Made by a program: the position numbers and the translations under genes. Below, piece after piece: positions 38,715 to 48,584 of a stretch of 64,000 bases of DNA (positions are counted from its first letter, which is position 1; every line of letters starts with the position of its first letter). The DNA is from Deltaproteobacteria bacterium (GTDB lineage Bacteria > Bdellovibrionota_B > Oligoflexia > Oligoflexales > Bog-1112): NCBI GenBank assembly GCA_016186945.1, contig JACPKR010000067.1:1-64000 (forward strand). Reading direction: 5' to 3'. The notes under the pieces were generated by a model. It was not told where the DNA came from. It was given only the letters and a program-made list of their open reading frames with translations, and did not search any database.

Positions 38715-39554
38715 ATGAATGTTCAGAAAAAGTTTCGACGTCACCTTGCAAAGTCGATTAAATTTCTAATCTTTAGCCTAGTCTCTATAAGTGTTTCCCA
38801 TTGTCGGACCGCTCTACCTGCAAAACCTGATCGTGCTTCCGTTGAGCTTCCTGTGGAAACACTATCCGATACCGCAAAGCTCTACTTGCTTGAGAACGTG
38901 GAAAGCCGTGAGGATGAGCCTCCACAGGCCATTCAGAATTCCCCTCAAGAGCAAAAGGCCCACCTCCTCAGCTATGCGCAGATGATTCGAGATCTATTGG
39001 TAAACTACAGAAACAACAGCCTCAACGAACCTGGGTGTGAAAATGATCTCGATCACGGAGACCTTATTTTTGCTGCCCGCTTGCTGAGTCTGAACCATTT
39101 GCTTACGGCGATCGAGTTTTTTGGGAGTGAACTTGCTCCTGTTTCCCAGAGTCACAATTTTAAGATTGTGCCTGCCTATGTGCCTCTTGAGCTGCTGAAC
39201 CCTAATGGCTTGCGTGCTTTAGTCGATTCGCACGCAAGCTCCCACGAGGTTGGCCAGGAACTTCCGGTCGGACCGCAAATGTTGTGGCAGATGACCGATG
39301 CCATTCTTTCCGTCTATGAAAGGGAAGGAGAGTGCGAAGCCCGCCTTCTTTACAACCAGGTCGCCAAGCTCATTGTGGAGCGGATGATTGAACTACACAT
39401 GGGGCAAGGAGGTGGTTTGGAGGAAACTGCGCAGCTGGTTCCTCCAAGAAATCCCTTGGGGGAGCGACGCTTCCTCGCCCCCCCCCCTCTCCCTTTTTTA
39501 CCTTGTAAAGCTGGACTCTCGATATTCCGATCAATACGACGATGGTTGGTTTAA
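38715..39554 (+). CDS. Hypothetical lipoprotein with repeat-derived C-terminal tail
   Basis: SVSHCRTALPAKP lipobox-like; last ~50 aa encoded by or downstream of family B element. Confidence 0.6.
   Translation: MNVQKKFRRHLAKSIKFLIFSLVSISVSHCRTALPAKPDRASVELPVETLSDTAKLYLLENVESREDEPPQAIQNSPQEQKAHLLSYAQMIRDLLVNYRNNSLNEPGCENDLDHGDLIFAARLLSLNHLLTAIEFFGSELAPVSQSHNFKIVPAYVPLELLNPNGLRALVDSHASSHEVGQELPVGPQMLWQMTDAILSVYEREGECEARLLYNQVAKLIVERMIELHMGQGGGLEETAQLVPPRNPLGERRFLAPPPLPFLPCKAGLSIFRSIRRWLV
39400..39503 (-). repeat. Family B element (lacking one terminus) inside 3' coding region
   Basis: ggggcaaggaggtggtttggaggaaactgcgcagctggttcctccaagaaatcccttgggggagcgacgcttcctcgcccccccc. Confidence 0.9.
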
Positions 39555-40588
39555 AGTACAAACTCAGCATTTCCCTGATCGTCCTGACGAGTTGTAGCCA
39601 ACCGCCACCTATGGAACGGGAGCGTACCCAGACGTCTCGCCAGGCACCTCGTATGGAGAGTCCTGCGCAGGGGAAAGGAGGAACGGAGGATCCCCGCGCG
39701 GCCACCAAAAAAGAGGAGGGTAGCCAGAAGGGAAAGAAGGCGGAGGGTCTATATGACCTCAATGTGGGAGATGACGGACCCCTTCCCGTTGATGATCCGT
39801 TGGTCGCTGGATGGGGACCCATGGGGGAAAAAACCTGCTCCCAAAAAACCAACCGTCAGGCAGGTGACATCTGTGGTTATGAATTCTGCGGGGGAAAGAA
39901 CGAGCATCTGAACGCAGATGAGAAAGCAAGCGTCGCAGCTCTTATGGCTTACCTTGCGACGAAAAAAAACATCGACCCAGCAAAATGTAAAGATGAGGAT
40001 GTTATCACTGTTTTGATGGAACTCCGCGAGTTAAACTTGAAAAACACAAAGATCAAAGACATTACCCCCCTTTTTCAGCTATATAAACTTGAAACGCTTG
40101 ACCTTAGCGAGAATCAAATTGACCGCCTGACTTACCTAAGTGGTATGAAAAAGCTCAAGTCACTCAGGGTGAATAAGAACAGCCTTACAAGTTTCAATGG
40201 TTTGCAACGACTATACGATCTTGAAGAGATCATTGCTGCGGACAATCAGATTAGCAGCGTTGCCGAACTTGCCAAACTGGAAAAGCTAAAAACCCTGGAT
40301 ATCAGGAACAACCAGGTTAGCTCCATTGTCTTACTTGCCGATCGGCCTATAACAATAAAATATGCGGGAAATCCCGACATTCTCGCGGAAGCAGAGGATA
40401 TCAAGGAGGATGCTGAAGAGGTGAGGCCCAACTGTTACAAAAAATCAACAGACAAGGGAACAGTTGCAAAAGGGGATGCGTTTGATACTGCCGAAGGGGG
40501 AGTCGGCAGGACGGGAGAGTACACCACCTGTTTCTTAAAAGATGGAGAGATGACTGTACAAAAGGTCTCTGATGAGGCGAGTCAGTAA
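39542..40588 (+). CDS. Leucine-rich-repeat lipoprotein
   Basis: MVGLKYKLSISLIVLTSCSQ; LRRs: LKLETLDLSENQIDRLTYLSGMKKLKSLRVNKNSLTSFNGLQRLYDLEEIIAADNQI. Confidence 0.75.
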   Translation: MVGLKYKLSISLIVLTSCSQPPPMERERTQTSRQAPRMESPAQGKGGTEDPRAATKKEEGSQKGKKAEGLYDLNVGDDGPLPVDDPLVAGWGPMGEKTCSQKTNRQAGDICGYEFCGGKNEHLNADEKASVAALMAYLATKKNIDPAKCKDEDVITVLMELRELNLKNTKIKDITPLFQLYKLETLDLSENQIDRLTYLSGMKKLKSLRVNKNSLTSFNGLQRLYDLEEIIAADNQISSVAELAKLEKLKTLDIRNNQVSSIVLLADRPITIKYAGNPDILAEAEDIKEDAEEVRPNCYKKSTDKGTVAKGDAFDTAEGGVGRTGEYTTCFLKDGEMTVQKVSDEASQ

Positions 40589-40891
40589 CTATTCCCCGAT
40601 ACGGGCCCGGCTTCGTTCTCTAGCCTTGGCAATTTCTCTTTGAATTTGCGCTCTACGCTTTTTGATTTCGGGGGAGATCCTCAGTTGGTGGACGATTTCC
40701 TTTCGAATGATATCCGCATGTTGAAGAGGATGAGCGGTAAAGATTCCCATATCCAGAAAATAGGTGTTGAGGATTGTGATGACCTCTTCTCGCTCGATTT
40801 CCCACGCATCGCAGATTTTAGAAATCTCGAAATCATTGGCAATCATCGAGAGGATGAAGGCCTCTATATAGTATGGTCTGATGATTCTCAC
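40589..40891 (-). CDS. Hypothetical protein, 100 aa
   Basis: ORF abutting stop of convergent LRR gene. Confidence 0.45.
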   Translation of the reverse strand: MRIIRPYYIEAFILSMIANDFEISKICDAWEIEREEVITILNTYFLDMGIFTAHPLQHADIIRKEIVHQLRISPEIKKRRAQIQREIAKARERSRARIGE

Positions 40892-40940
40892 AAACCCCTC
40901 CCGCTGAGGGGCTTAATCGGAGTTATTTTGAAAAACTAAA

Positions 40941-41129
40941 GGTAACCCGTAAGCTATTTGTGGCAAAGGGAGAGGGGGGTTTGGGGGGGCGAGGGAACCG
41001 TCGCTCCCCCAAGGGATTTCTTGGAGGAACCAGCTGCGCAGTTTCCTCCAAACCACCTCCTTGCTGAGGGGGGCGCAGTTTCCTCCAAACCACCTCCTTG
41101 CTGAGGGGGGCGCAGTTTCCTCCGCTTAC
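40941..41129 (+). repeat. Family B element with ~37 bp tandem expansion of the core half
   Basis: Repeated gcgcagtttcctccaaaccacctccttgctgagggggg. Confidence 0.92.
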
Positions 41130-42814
41130 TTATCCCAAGGGCAGGCATTTCTTTTGGTGGCGGGTAGGTCCTCCAAAACAATGTGTTTTTCTTCCCTTGA
41201 CGGCACATAGACTGCCATCGCTCCGTCGTAAAAACCCAGACGACCGACCACCTTACGCAGGTTTCCTCCGGCTCCCCTAAGCACCTTTCGGGTGAAGCAC
41301 TTATTGCTCCTGGGATGACCAGGCGATCGGGATCGGTAGCTTTGCGCCTTAAGAGCTTCTTCGAGGCTTACCCTGCTGTCATCCACGTTAGGTCTTCCGT
41401 CGTAGGAACGGGTCATGACGAGGGCGAGATCAAGATGATCTGATTTTGACCGGACCGATAGGCGTATGAAATTTGCATTTCTGTTGTCCTCCCCTAAAAG
41501 CGGATAGTCTCCCGTGATCCTCACGCATTTTCCTAGCCAGTGGGCAGCATCAGAAAAGTCGACATCATCAAGTTCCTTCATCTCTTTCGATGAACAAAGG
41601 TCTACTACGTCCATGACGGAACGCTTCGGCTCAGATATTTCGCCTTCCTGACTCGGGCGAGAAAGTTTGACCTTCCTTGAAGAAGAACCAGTGTTTGACA
41701 CTCGAAAACTTGCCATCAGGGGCAGATGGTCAGAGTAACCTTGGCCAAGATGTTGCGCTCTGTAAGCTTCCTTTTTCACCTGCCAGCGGAACGGCCTGCC
41801 GTCGGGGGCCAGCAGCACTTTTGCCTCGTCACCCTTCTGCCCCAGGACTGTGAAAGAGCCGTCCACATATTGAAACCCTTGTTCGTGATAGAAACTGTCG
41901 GATAGCAGCATATGGGAAAGGACTTGACGCTCACCATCGAAGCTATTTTCCCAACGATTTTCTTCTGGCAATTCGAACCATAGATTGTACAACGTCGAAG
42001 TCTTTCTCCCCAACATTCTTGTTTCATCACCCGTCGTGTTGAGTTCCAATAACGGTTTTTCAAAATAGGAGGCGTTTAAATCCCCGACGACAAGAACCCG
42101 GGTGAGAGGTTCGCTTTCCCTCTCCTCTGCAATCCTAGCTGCCAAAAGGTGAGCTGACTGTATGCGTACCGGCTCACTTGCTTTAACCCCACCCGCCTTC
42201 GATTTCCAGTGGTTATTGAAGATCAACATGCGCTGATCCCCGTCACGGATTTCCACTACCTGAATATCGCGAGCAGAGGTTGAATAGCGGTCCTCATGAA
42301 CAACATTTACGGACGCTAATGAGTTTAAGGGAATCGTTGACGCGAAAGCTGTTGTTACCGACGTAGGGTTATTTTCTGCCTGGGGTCCTAAAACAAAATG
42401 CGTGTAACCCATGGCTTCCAAGCCATCTCGGAGTGGCGATCCCGGCTCAAAAACCTGGGAACGATTCCCCGCACTTTCAATCTCCTGGAAGGCAATAAGC
42501 TCCGGCTTATTAGCCATGTGTATGACTTTGAGGACGTTGCGTACTTTAGCTTCCTGCACGTCTGGCTCATACCAATTCGAAAGTTGCGAGGAGTAGTCCG
42601 TGTATTGAACAAAGCGCTGGCCAAGCTCATCACGGTCGGATTTGGGCAAAGTGTTTCTAAATGTTTTCCATGCTTCTCTTGTATTTTCAGGATCCTGGTC
42701 CCAGTAATTTTCGACATTGTAGGAAAGAACCCGGAACGTCCCCTTTGAAAAACCAAAAGACGCCCAAAACAAGCAGACTCCTACTAAAAAGGCTAAACGA
42801 CTCCGCCTTAGCAT
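41126..42814 (-). CDS. Secreted endonuclease/exonuclease/phosphatase (EEP) family protein
   Basis: FRVLSYNVENYWD, LIAFQEIE, NNHWKSKAGG, VVGDLNASY, SDHLPLMASF. Confidence 0.82.
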   Translation of the reverse strand: MLRRSRLAFLVGVCLFWASFGFSKGTFRVLSYNVENYWDQDPENTREAWKTFRNTLPKSDRDELGQRFVQYTDYSSQLSNWYEPDVQEAKVRNVLKVIHMANKPELIAFQEIESAGNRSQVFEPGSPLRDGLEAMGYTHFVLGPQAENNPTSVTTAFASTIPLNSLASVNVVHEDRYSTSARDIQVVEIRDGDQRMLIFNNHWKSKAGGVKASEPVRIQSAHLLAARIAEERESEPLTRVLVVGDLNASYFEKPLLELNTTGDETRMLGRKTSTLYNLWFELPEENRWENSFDGERQVLSHMLLSDSFYHEQGFQYVDGSFTVLGQKGDEAKVLLAPDGRPFRWQVKKEAYRAQHLGQGYSDHLPLMASFRVSNTGSSSRKVKLSRPSQEGEISEPKRSVMDVVDLCSSKEMKELDDVDFSDAAHWLGKCVRITGDYPLLGEDNRNANFIRLSVRSKSDHLDLALVMTRSYDGRPNVDDSRVSLEEALKAQSYRSRSPGHPRSNKCFTRKVLRGAGGNLRKVVGRLGFYDGAMAVYVPSREEKHIVLEDLPATKRNACPWDK

Positions 42815-43013
42815 GCTGTTCTCCCGTATTTGTTTGCGTTTATGGAACCATCATATCTCAAGCTTTTCTCTATCTGGAAACGGAAAACCATGCTCGGGAG
42901 CTGGCAAAATGACGCACTCAATTTCTCATTGTCACTTTCAAAAAGTCTGTTAGCATGATAAGTTCCTGGTTTTTTATCTTCGGTCTCAATTTCCAACCTG
43001 AATCGATTTTACA

Positions 43014-44489
43014 ATGGATAAAAATACTGACATTGTCGCTTGCCGTTCAATTCCAGCCGACTATGAGGGTTTGCGTGCCGATGTGCAGGGAGAATTTTCC
43101 CTCAACCGTGCTCGCTATCATACGGCTGGATTTTGCATGAACGTTCCTGGTTCCAAGAGCATTACGAATAGAGCGCTTTTGATAGCAAGCTTAGCATCTG
43201 GAATTTCAAGCTTGCTAAAGGTGCCCGGAACTGAGGAAGAAGGAGGGCCCTTTTCAAAAACTTCAATATCTAAAGTTTTTTGGGGGGAGGCGTGGAGGGG
43301 AACTTTTTTTCAAAAAAGGTTCTCTCCACAAATTCTTTCTCCCAAATACTATAGTGAAATGCAGGATACCGACCTTATGCGGGAAGCCTGCGAACGTTTA
43401 GGAGCAAAGTTTCGCCAGGAGGGAGATTGTACAGAACTTGTCGGCTGCAACGGGAAATGGAAACGCTATGCCACACCTCTAAACGTGGGCAACGCGGGAA
43501 CCTGTGCTCGCTTCCTGGCTGTGGCTCTTCTCCGAGGGGAAGGTGATTATCACCTTACGGGAAGCCCACGTATGCAAGAGCGCCCGATGGGCGATCTCAT
43601 ACGGGCCATGCGCTCCTGGGGGGCCTCTATCGAAGCATCGGGGACTAGCTTGCCTTTGACCATTCAAGCAGGGCCGATCCGTGGGGGCGAGCTTCTTGTA
43701 TCGGGAGAGCGGAGTTCTCAGTTCCTGAGCGCTCTTCTTATGATCGCACCTTTTGCCGAGCACGACTCGACGATTACAATCGAAGGCCCGCTGGTATCTC
43801 CAACATATGTTGATATGACCATGGCAGTCATGCGGCATTTCGGTGTACGTGTAAGCAAATCCGGACAGCATTTCCATGTTCCTGCCAAGCAGTGTTACCG
43901 GGCGTCTACTTTTTCTATTCCTGGGGATGCCTCTTCAGCCTCTTACTTTTTCGCCTTAGCCGCCATTACAGGTCTACGGATAACGGTTGAAAATCTTCCC
44001 TCAGACCCTCCCCAAAGTGATTTGGGGTTTGCGACGATACTTTCCAAAATGGGTTGCCGGGTGGAGAGAGATGCTAACTCCCTGACAGTCGAAGGAACTC
44101 GCGAGTTGCAAGGTCTCGATCTGGACATGTGCGATATGAGCGACGTGGTGCCCTCATTGGTGGTCGTGGCATTATTCGCAAAAAGCTCCACTACAATTCG
44201 AAATGTGGCTCACATGAGGCATAAAGAATGTGATCGGCTAAGGGCACTCCGGCAGGAGCTGTCCAAGTTTGCGAAGATAGAGGAACGTGCCGATGGTCTC
44301 ATTATAGAACCGCTCACTTCGTTCCCTACAGAAAGCATTGATATTGAGACCTATGAAGACCATCGGATTGCCATGGCTTTCACAGTTCTTTCTGTAAGGA
44401 TTCCCAGGCTTCGTATCCTCAACCCTTCTTGTGTGGCGAAAACCTACCCAACTTTTTTCCGGGATTTGAAACGGGCCTGTCATACGTAA
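43014..44489 (+). CDS. aroA: 3-phosphoshikimate 1-carboxyvinyltransferase (EPSP synthase) with in-frame family A insertion
   Basis: PGSKSITNRALLIA, GNAGTCARFLAVALL, RMQERPM, SSQFLSALL, GDASSASYFFA, ECDRLRAL, EDHRIAMAF. Confidence 0.9.
   Translation: MDKNTDIVACRSIPADYEGLRADVQGEFSLNRARYHTAGFCMNVPGSKSITNRALLIASLASGISSLLKVPGTEEEGGPFSKTSISKVFWGEAWRGTFFQKRFSPQILSPKYYSEMQDTDLMREACERLGAKFRQEGDCTELVGCNGKWKRYATPLNVGNAGTCARFLAVALLRGEGDYHLTGSPRMQERPMGDLIRAMRSWGASIEASGTSLPLTIQAGPIRGGELLVSGERSSQFLSALLMIAPFAEHDSTITIEGPLVSPTYVDMTMAVMRHFGVRVSKSGQHFHVPAKQCYRASTFSIPGDASSASYFFALAAITGLRITVENLPSDPPQSDLGFATILSKMGCRVERDANSLTVEGTRELQGLDLDMCDMSDVVPSLVVVALFAKSSTTIRNVAHMRHKECDRLRALRQELSKFAKIEERADGLIIEPLTSFPTESIDIETYEDHRIAMAFTVLSVRIPRLRILNPSCVAKTYPTFFRDLKRACHT
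43245..43353 (+). repeat. Family A element (left-truncated) in frame within aroA
   Basis: ttttcaaaaacttcaatatctaaagttttttggggggaggcgtggaggggaactttttttcaaaaaaggttctctccacaaattctttctcccaaatactata; matches reverse complement of 9456-9622. Confidence 0.92.
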
Positions 44490-44550
44490 TCCGCCTGTGG
44501 CAAGGAGGTGGTTTGGAGGAAACTGCGCAGCTGGTTCCTCCAATTTCCTA
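44484..44550 (-). repeat. Family B element (partial) at aroA 3' end
   Basis: acgtaatccgcctgtggcaaggaggtggtttggaggaaactgcgcagctggttcctccaa. Confidence 0.88.
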
Positions 44551-44643
44551 AACACGGCCTTTGGGAATTTACCTAACGAATCCAAGAAATCACCCGATAG
44601 ATTTCTCTGACCGGCTGATGTCTCATGAAGGAAGGGCGAAACC

Positions 44644-46194
44644 ATGAAACAGATCCTTTACTATAAGTCAAAGTTATTCTTTTGGATTTATCTAATTGTA
44701 GCAATTTTTTCCTCTTCACCTGGGCTTGGGAAAAAAAATGAGAAAAGAAGCCTATCTGTTGCCTATTTTAGCCAGGACATTCCCGCTCTAACATCACTTT
44801 TCCCTGCGTTTGACCCTGACTCCTACGCAGTCATTACACAGATCTTCGACAGTCTCGTTCATTTCGATCTGGATGGGCAGCCAAGACCTGCATTAGCCAC
44901 TTCTTGGAGACGGTTGAGCAATACGAAGTGGGAATTCACACTCCGAAAGAATGTCGTGTTCCATAACGGTGAAGCGTTCGACGGTCAGTCTGTAAAATTT
45001 ACGTTCGACTATATTCTCGATCCCAAAAACAATGCTGGAAACAATTGGATTTTCAGCACTATTGATCGCGTCGAACTTGATAAAACGGATCCTTACAAAG
45101 TTTATGTTTACACGAAAGAGCCTGACGGCATGTTTTTAAACAGGTTCAACATTTTTAGCTCAATCTGTCCGCCGCAGTATATAAAGCAGCACGGGATTGA
45201 GTATTTCCACAAGCATCCTGTCGGAACCGGCCCCTATGTTTTCAAGGAGTGGGTTCCGAAAAAGGAAATACAATTAGCCGGGAATGAACATTATTGGCAG
45301 CAGGGGGTACCCGCCATCAGCAAACTGTCCTTCAAAATCATGGATAAAGACAAATGGGTCGACGCAATCAACGCTGGTAGTGTGGACTTTATTCCCAACT
45401 TGTCAGGTCGCTTCACAGGAAAAGTCGCTGCGGGGAACAAAATCATCAAACGACTGATTTTATCTGGTTACTGGGTACTCCTCAGAAACAAAGGTCCTCT
45501 GGAAGATCTTAAAGTGCGCAAGGCCCTGAATTTTGCGGTGAACAAAGATGACCTCGTCAGGTATGCCGACTATGGGAATGCCAAGGCCCTGGCATCGCTT
45601 GGTAAAGAAGGAGAGTTCGGGCAGGACACAACTCTTAAGCCCTATTCTCACGATCTCGACAAAGCGAAAGGCTTGTTCAAGGAAGCGAAGGTCACAAATC
45701 TGCGTTTGAAAGTCTTGATTTCCGACATAGCTGAACCTGTAGGCCGAATCATCGTCACAAACCTACGAGAGTTGGGGATCGAGATCGAAGATGAAGTTGT
45801 ATCAAGAAGCGAATGGGCCAATCGAATTGTTGGCTATAAGATTCAGAACAAGAAAGCTGCCGACTATGATCTTGCGATCAATCTCGTTGACAATCCGATC
45901 TATCACCTCGGTTTTCATGCAGGTCTGTTTCTTGCATCTCCCAGTCCTTGGTCACTCACCGATGACTCTGAATTTGATCGCCTTTACGGAGAAGCAATGC
46001 GGGAGCTTGACCCTGGCAAGCATGAAAGGAAGATGAAAAATCTGGATCGCTACATCCATGAGCAGGCTCTGATGATCTTTGCAACACAGCGCATCATCAC
46101 CGCTGCTGTGAACAAAGGCCTTTCCATAGATACGTTTGGACTGAATGGGCATTTGAATTACAACATTTTGTCCAAGGCACACTGGAGTGACTAA
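44644..46194 (+). CDS. ABC transporter substrate-binding protein, family 5 (oligopeptide/nickel type)
   Basis: QIFDSLVHFDLDGQPRPALATSWRRLSNTKWEFTLRKNVVFHNGEAFDGQSVKFTFDYI. Confidence 0.9.
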   Translation: MKQILYYKSKLFFWIYLIVAIFSSSPGLGKKNEKRSLSVAYFSQDIPALTSLFPAFDPDSYAVITQIFDSLVHFDLDGQPRPALATSWRRLSNTKWEFTLRKNVVFHNGEAFDGQSVKFTFDYILDPKNNAGNNWIFSTIDRVELDKTDPYKVYVYTKEPDGMFLNRFNIFSSICPPQYIKQHGIEYFHKHPVGTGPYVFKEWVPKKEIQLAGNEHYWQQGVPAISKLSFKIMDKDKWVDAINAGSVDFIPNLSGRFTGKVAAGNKIIKRLILSGYWVLLRNKGPLEDLKVRKALNFAVNKDDLVRYADYGNAKALASLGKEGEFGQDTTLKPYSHDLDKAKGLFKEAKVTNLRLKVLISDIAEPVGRIIVTNLRELGIEIEDEVVSRSEWANRIVGYKIQNKKAADYDLAINLVDNPIYHLGFHAGLFLASPSPWSLTDDSEFDRLYGEAMRELDPGKHERKMKNLDRYIHEQALMIFATQRIITAAVNKGLSIDTFGLNGHLNYNILSKAHWSD

Positions 46195-46227
46195 CAGGGC
46201 TGATGTTGAAATGATTGGCAATACTTC

Positions 46228-48498
46228 ATGAAGGTACGGACTTCAATTCTCTTTAAGATGATGGTTAGAAGTGTGATCATGATCACGCTTTCGATCATGG
46301 CCGTTGAGATTATTTCCTACTACCTCTCCGGACGGCAAATTCGCGATCTCACGACTGTCCAGCAGACTACTTTAACCGAGATATATCGTGAACGATTAGG
46401 CAGAAAGTTGATGAGTGCTCAGGAAGATCTACAGTTTCTAGCTGATCTGCCATCGGTAACCGATTACTTCAAGTTCCGGCAATTCCAATTGGATATCGAA
46501 GCAGGAGAATCTCTTGCCAGTGCAGGAGCATACTTTCGTAAATTAATCGACCGTCAGCAAAGCTATGTTTACATTGCCCTGAACGACAGGACGGGCAATC
46601 CAATCTTAAATATCCTGAGAGATGAAACGTCGGTACCTGCCAGCCTTACAGAAGCGGAGTTGAACAAGATTGCCACATCAGACGAACGGGTTATCAATCT
46701 CGGACCTTTCGAAGATTCAGGAACAAAATTGGTTATGCAGCGCTTCGTTATTCCCATACTGGTCGACTCTAATTTTGCAGGGTTCATTGACCTCACCTAT
46801 GACCATAACTACCTAATGGGCGATCTAAAAAGAGATCGCATATTCGACACTGGCTTCCTCTTTGTGATTGCGAACGATGGCCGGGTCATTTATCATCCAA
46901 ACCTTCCTACTCATGAAAATCTCTTCAGTTCAAATCCAGGCCTTGGCACCTTTTTACGCACAAGCTCCATGACTCAGGGATCACTAGACCAAGAGGATCA
47001 ATTCTTTAGCTTCTCAAAAATGGATGAAAAAATCGGATGGTATGTCCTAGCAATGTCGCCGAAATCTGAAATGTTTGCCGTTCTCAATCGCATAAAAATG
47101 ATCGTCTTTCTCATCGTCTTTTTGAATATACTCGTTGAAGCCCTATTCATTTTTTTATTTATGCGGGTGGTCATAACACGACCGATCAAAAAACTTCTTG
47201 ACGTAATCAAGAATATTGAAGCTGGAGACTTAAACCATCGAGCCAACGTACCAACGAACGACGAAATCGGCGTTTTGGCAGATTCATTCAATCACATGAT
47301 CGGGCAAATCCAAGATAAGGAAGCCTATAATCAGATGCTCCAAAGAAACCTTGAAGAAACTGTTGAAATCAGAACAAGGGAACTCAGCGAAAGCAAAAAT
47401 GCCCTTGCCCTTATTTTTGAAAATGCTCCCATCGGGTTAGTGAAGTTAGACTATTCAGGAAAAATCATCGACTGCAATAGTCACTTCATTAACTTTTTTT
47501 CAAAAGACGAATCTGTCTTAAAGGGCTGCAACATTGGCACCATCGTGGGAGAGGAGGTATGGCAGACAGCCTCGAGAATACTCTCGGAAGCGGATAATTC
47601 AAGGTCTTATCATTTCGATATTCGCTATATCACGAAAAAAGAAGATGAAAAATTCATTGACTCAGTGGGAGTATATAGTGCGGGGGACGAGGAACGAGAT
47701 TCATTCTACATCCTTGCCATGGCAGATCATACCGAAAGAAAAAGAAACGAAAAGCAGCTCGAGATCGAACGAGCCAAAAGCCAACATGCCTCAAAAATGG
47801 CGACTCTTGGTGAGATGGCAGGGGGAATTGCACATGAAATCAATAACCCGCTCGGAGTCATTTCGATGAGGTCCCAGCAAATCATGCGTGTTTTCAAGGA
47901 TCGGCCAGAACATATGACAAAAATTCCCGACTTTGTGGATGAAATCCTCAACACGACTCTCCGCATTGAAAAGATTATCCGAGGTCTTCGTTCTTTTGCA
48001 CGTAGTGGGGAGCGGGATCCGTTCGTAAAATGTAGTGTTTCCGGCATCATCCAGGACGTACTCGCCTTATGTGCCGAAAGGCTTAGAGTAAATGAGATAG
48101 ACTTGGCATACGAAAATTCCGAAGGTGTGCTTATTGAATGCCGCGCCATTCAGTTGGCCCAGATCCTCCTCAACCTGATCAGTAATGCAAAAGATGCTGT
48201 AATGGAGTTGGAAAAAGATCGCAAAATAATTCTGGAAGTGAAAGAACTTGCGGAAGAAGTCGAAATTTCACTCAGCAACAATGGTCCACAGATTCCCCTA
48301 GGAATACGCGATAAAATCATGCAACCATTTTTTACAACCAAGGACATTGGAAAAGGTACAGGGCTTGGTCTCAGTATCGCTAAGGGTATAGTCGATGATC
48401 ACAACGGGTGGCTATTCCTGGATCCTGAATCCCGATGGGTTCGTTTCGTGATTGTACTCCCGAAAAAGCAAAAACCACAATACGATCAGAAAAGGTAA
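46228..48498 (+). CDS. Sensor histidine kinase (extracytoplasmic sensor, HAMP, PAS, HisKA, HATPase)
   Basis: GEMAGGIAHEINNPLGVISMRSQQI; NLISNAKDAV; GKGTGLGLSIAKGIV. Confidence 0.92.
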   Translation: MKVRTSILFKMMVRSVIMITLSIMAVEIISYYLSGRQIRDLTTVQQTTLTEIYRERLGRKLMSAQEDLQFLADLPSVTDYFKFRQFQLDIEAGESLASAGAYFRKLIDRQQSYVYIALNDRTGNPILNILRDETSVPASLTEAELNKIATSDERVINLGPFEDSGTKLVMQRFVIPILVDSNFAGFIDLTYDHNYLMGDLKRDRIFDTGFLFVIANDGRVIYHPNLPTHENLFSSNPGLGTFLRTSSMTQGSLDQEDQFFSFSKMDEKIGWYVLAMSPKSEMFAVLNRIKMIVFLIVFLNILVEALFIFLFMRVVITRPIKKLLDVIKNIEAGDLNHRANVPTNDEIGVLADSFNHMIGQIQDKEAYNQMLQRNLEETVEIRTRELSESKNALALIFENAPIGLVKLDYSGKIIDCNSHFINFFSKDESVLKGCNIGTIVGEEVWQTASRILSEADNSRSYHFDIRYITKKEDEKFIDSVGVYSAGDEERDSFYILAMADHTERKRNEKQLEIERAKSQHASKMATLGEMAGGIAHEINNPLGVISMRSQQIMRVFKDRPEHMTKIPDFVDEILNTTLRIEKIIRGLRSFARSGERDPFVKCSVSGIIQDVLALCAERLRVNEIDLAYENSEGVLIECRAIQLAQILLNLISNAKDAVMELEKDRKIILEVKELAEEVEISLSNNGPQIPLGIRDKIMQPFFTTKDIGKGTGLGLSIAKGIVDDHNGWLFLDPESRWVRFVIVLPKKQKPQYDQKR

Positions 48499-48580
48499 GG
48501 AATGCGTAAGCCACTTGGGGCAAAAAGGGAGATGGGGGTTTGGGGGGGCGAGGGAACCGTCGCTCCCCCACCCGAAAGGT
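48497..48580 (+). repeat. Family B element, left half only (no core hairpin)
   Basis: gtaaggaatgcgtaagccacttggggcaaaaagggagatgggggtttgggggggcgagggaaccgtcgctccccc. Confidence 0.85.
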
Positions 48581-48584
48581 AAAA

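Noticed and set aside
40941-41129. Possible CRISPR-like array
   Set aside because: Repeats of about 37 bp are contiguous without unique spacers and belong to the dispersed family B element; no cas genes.
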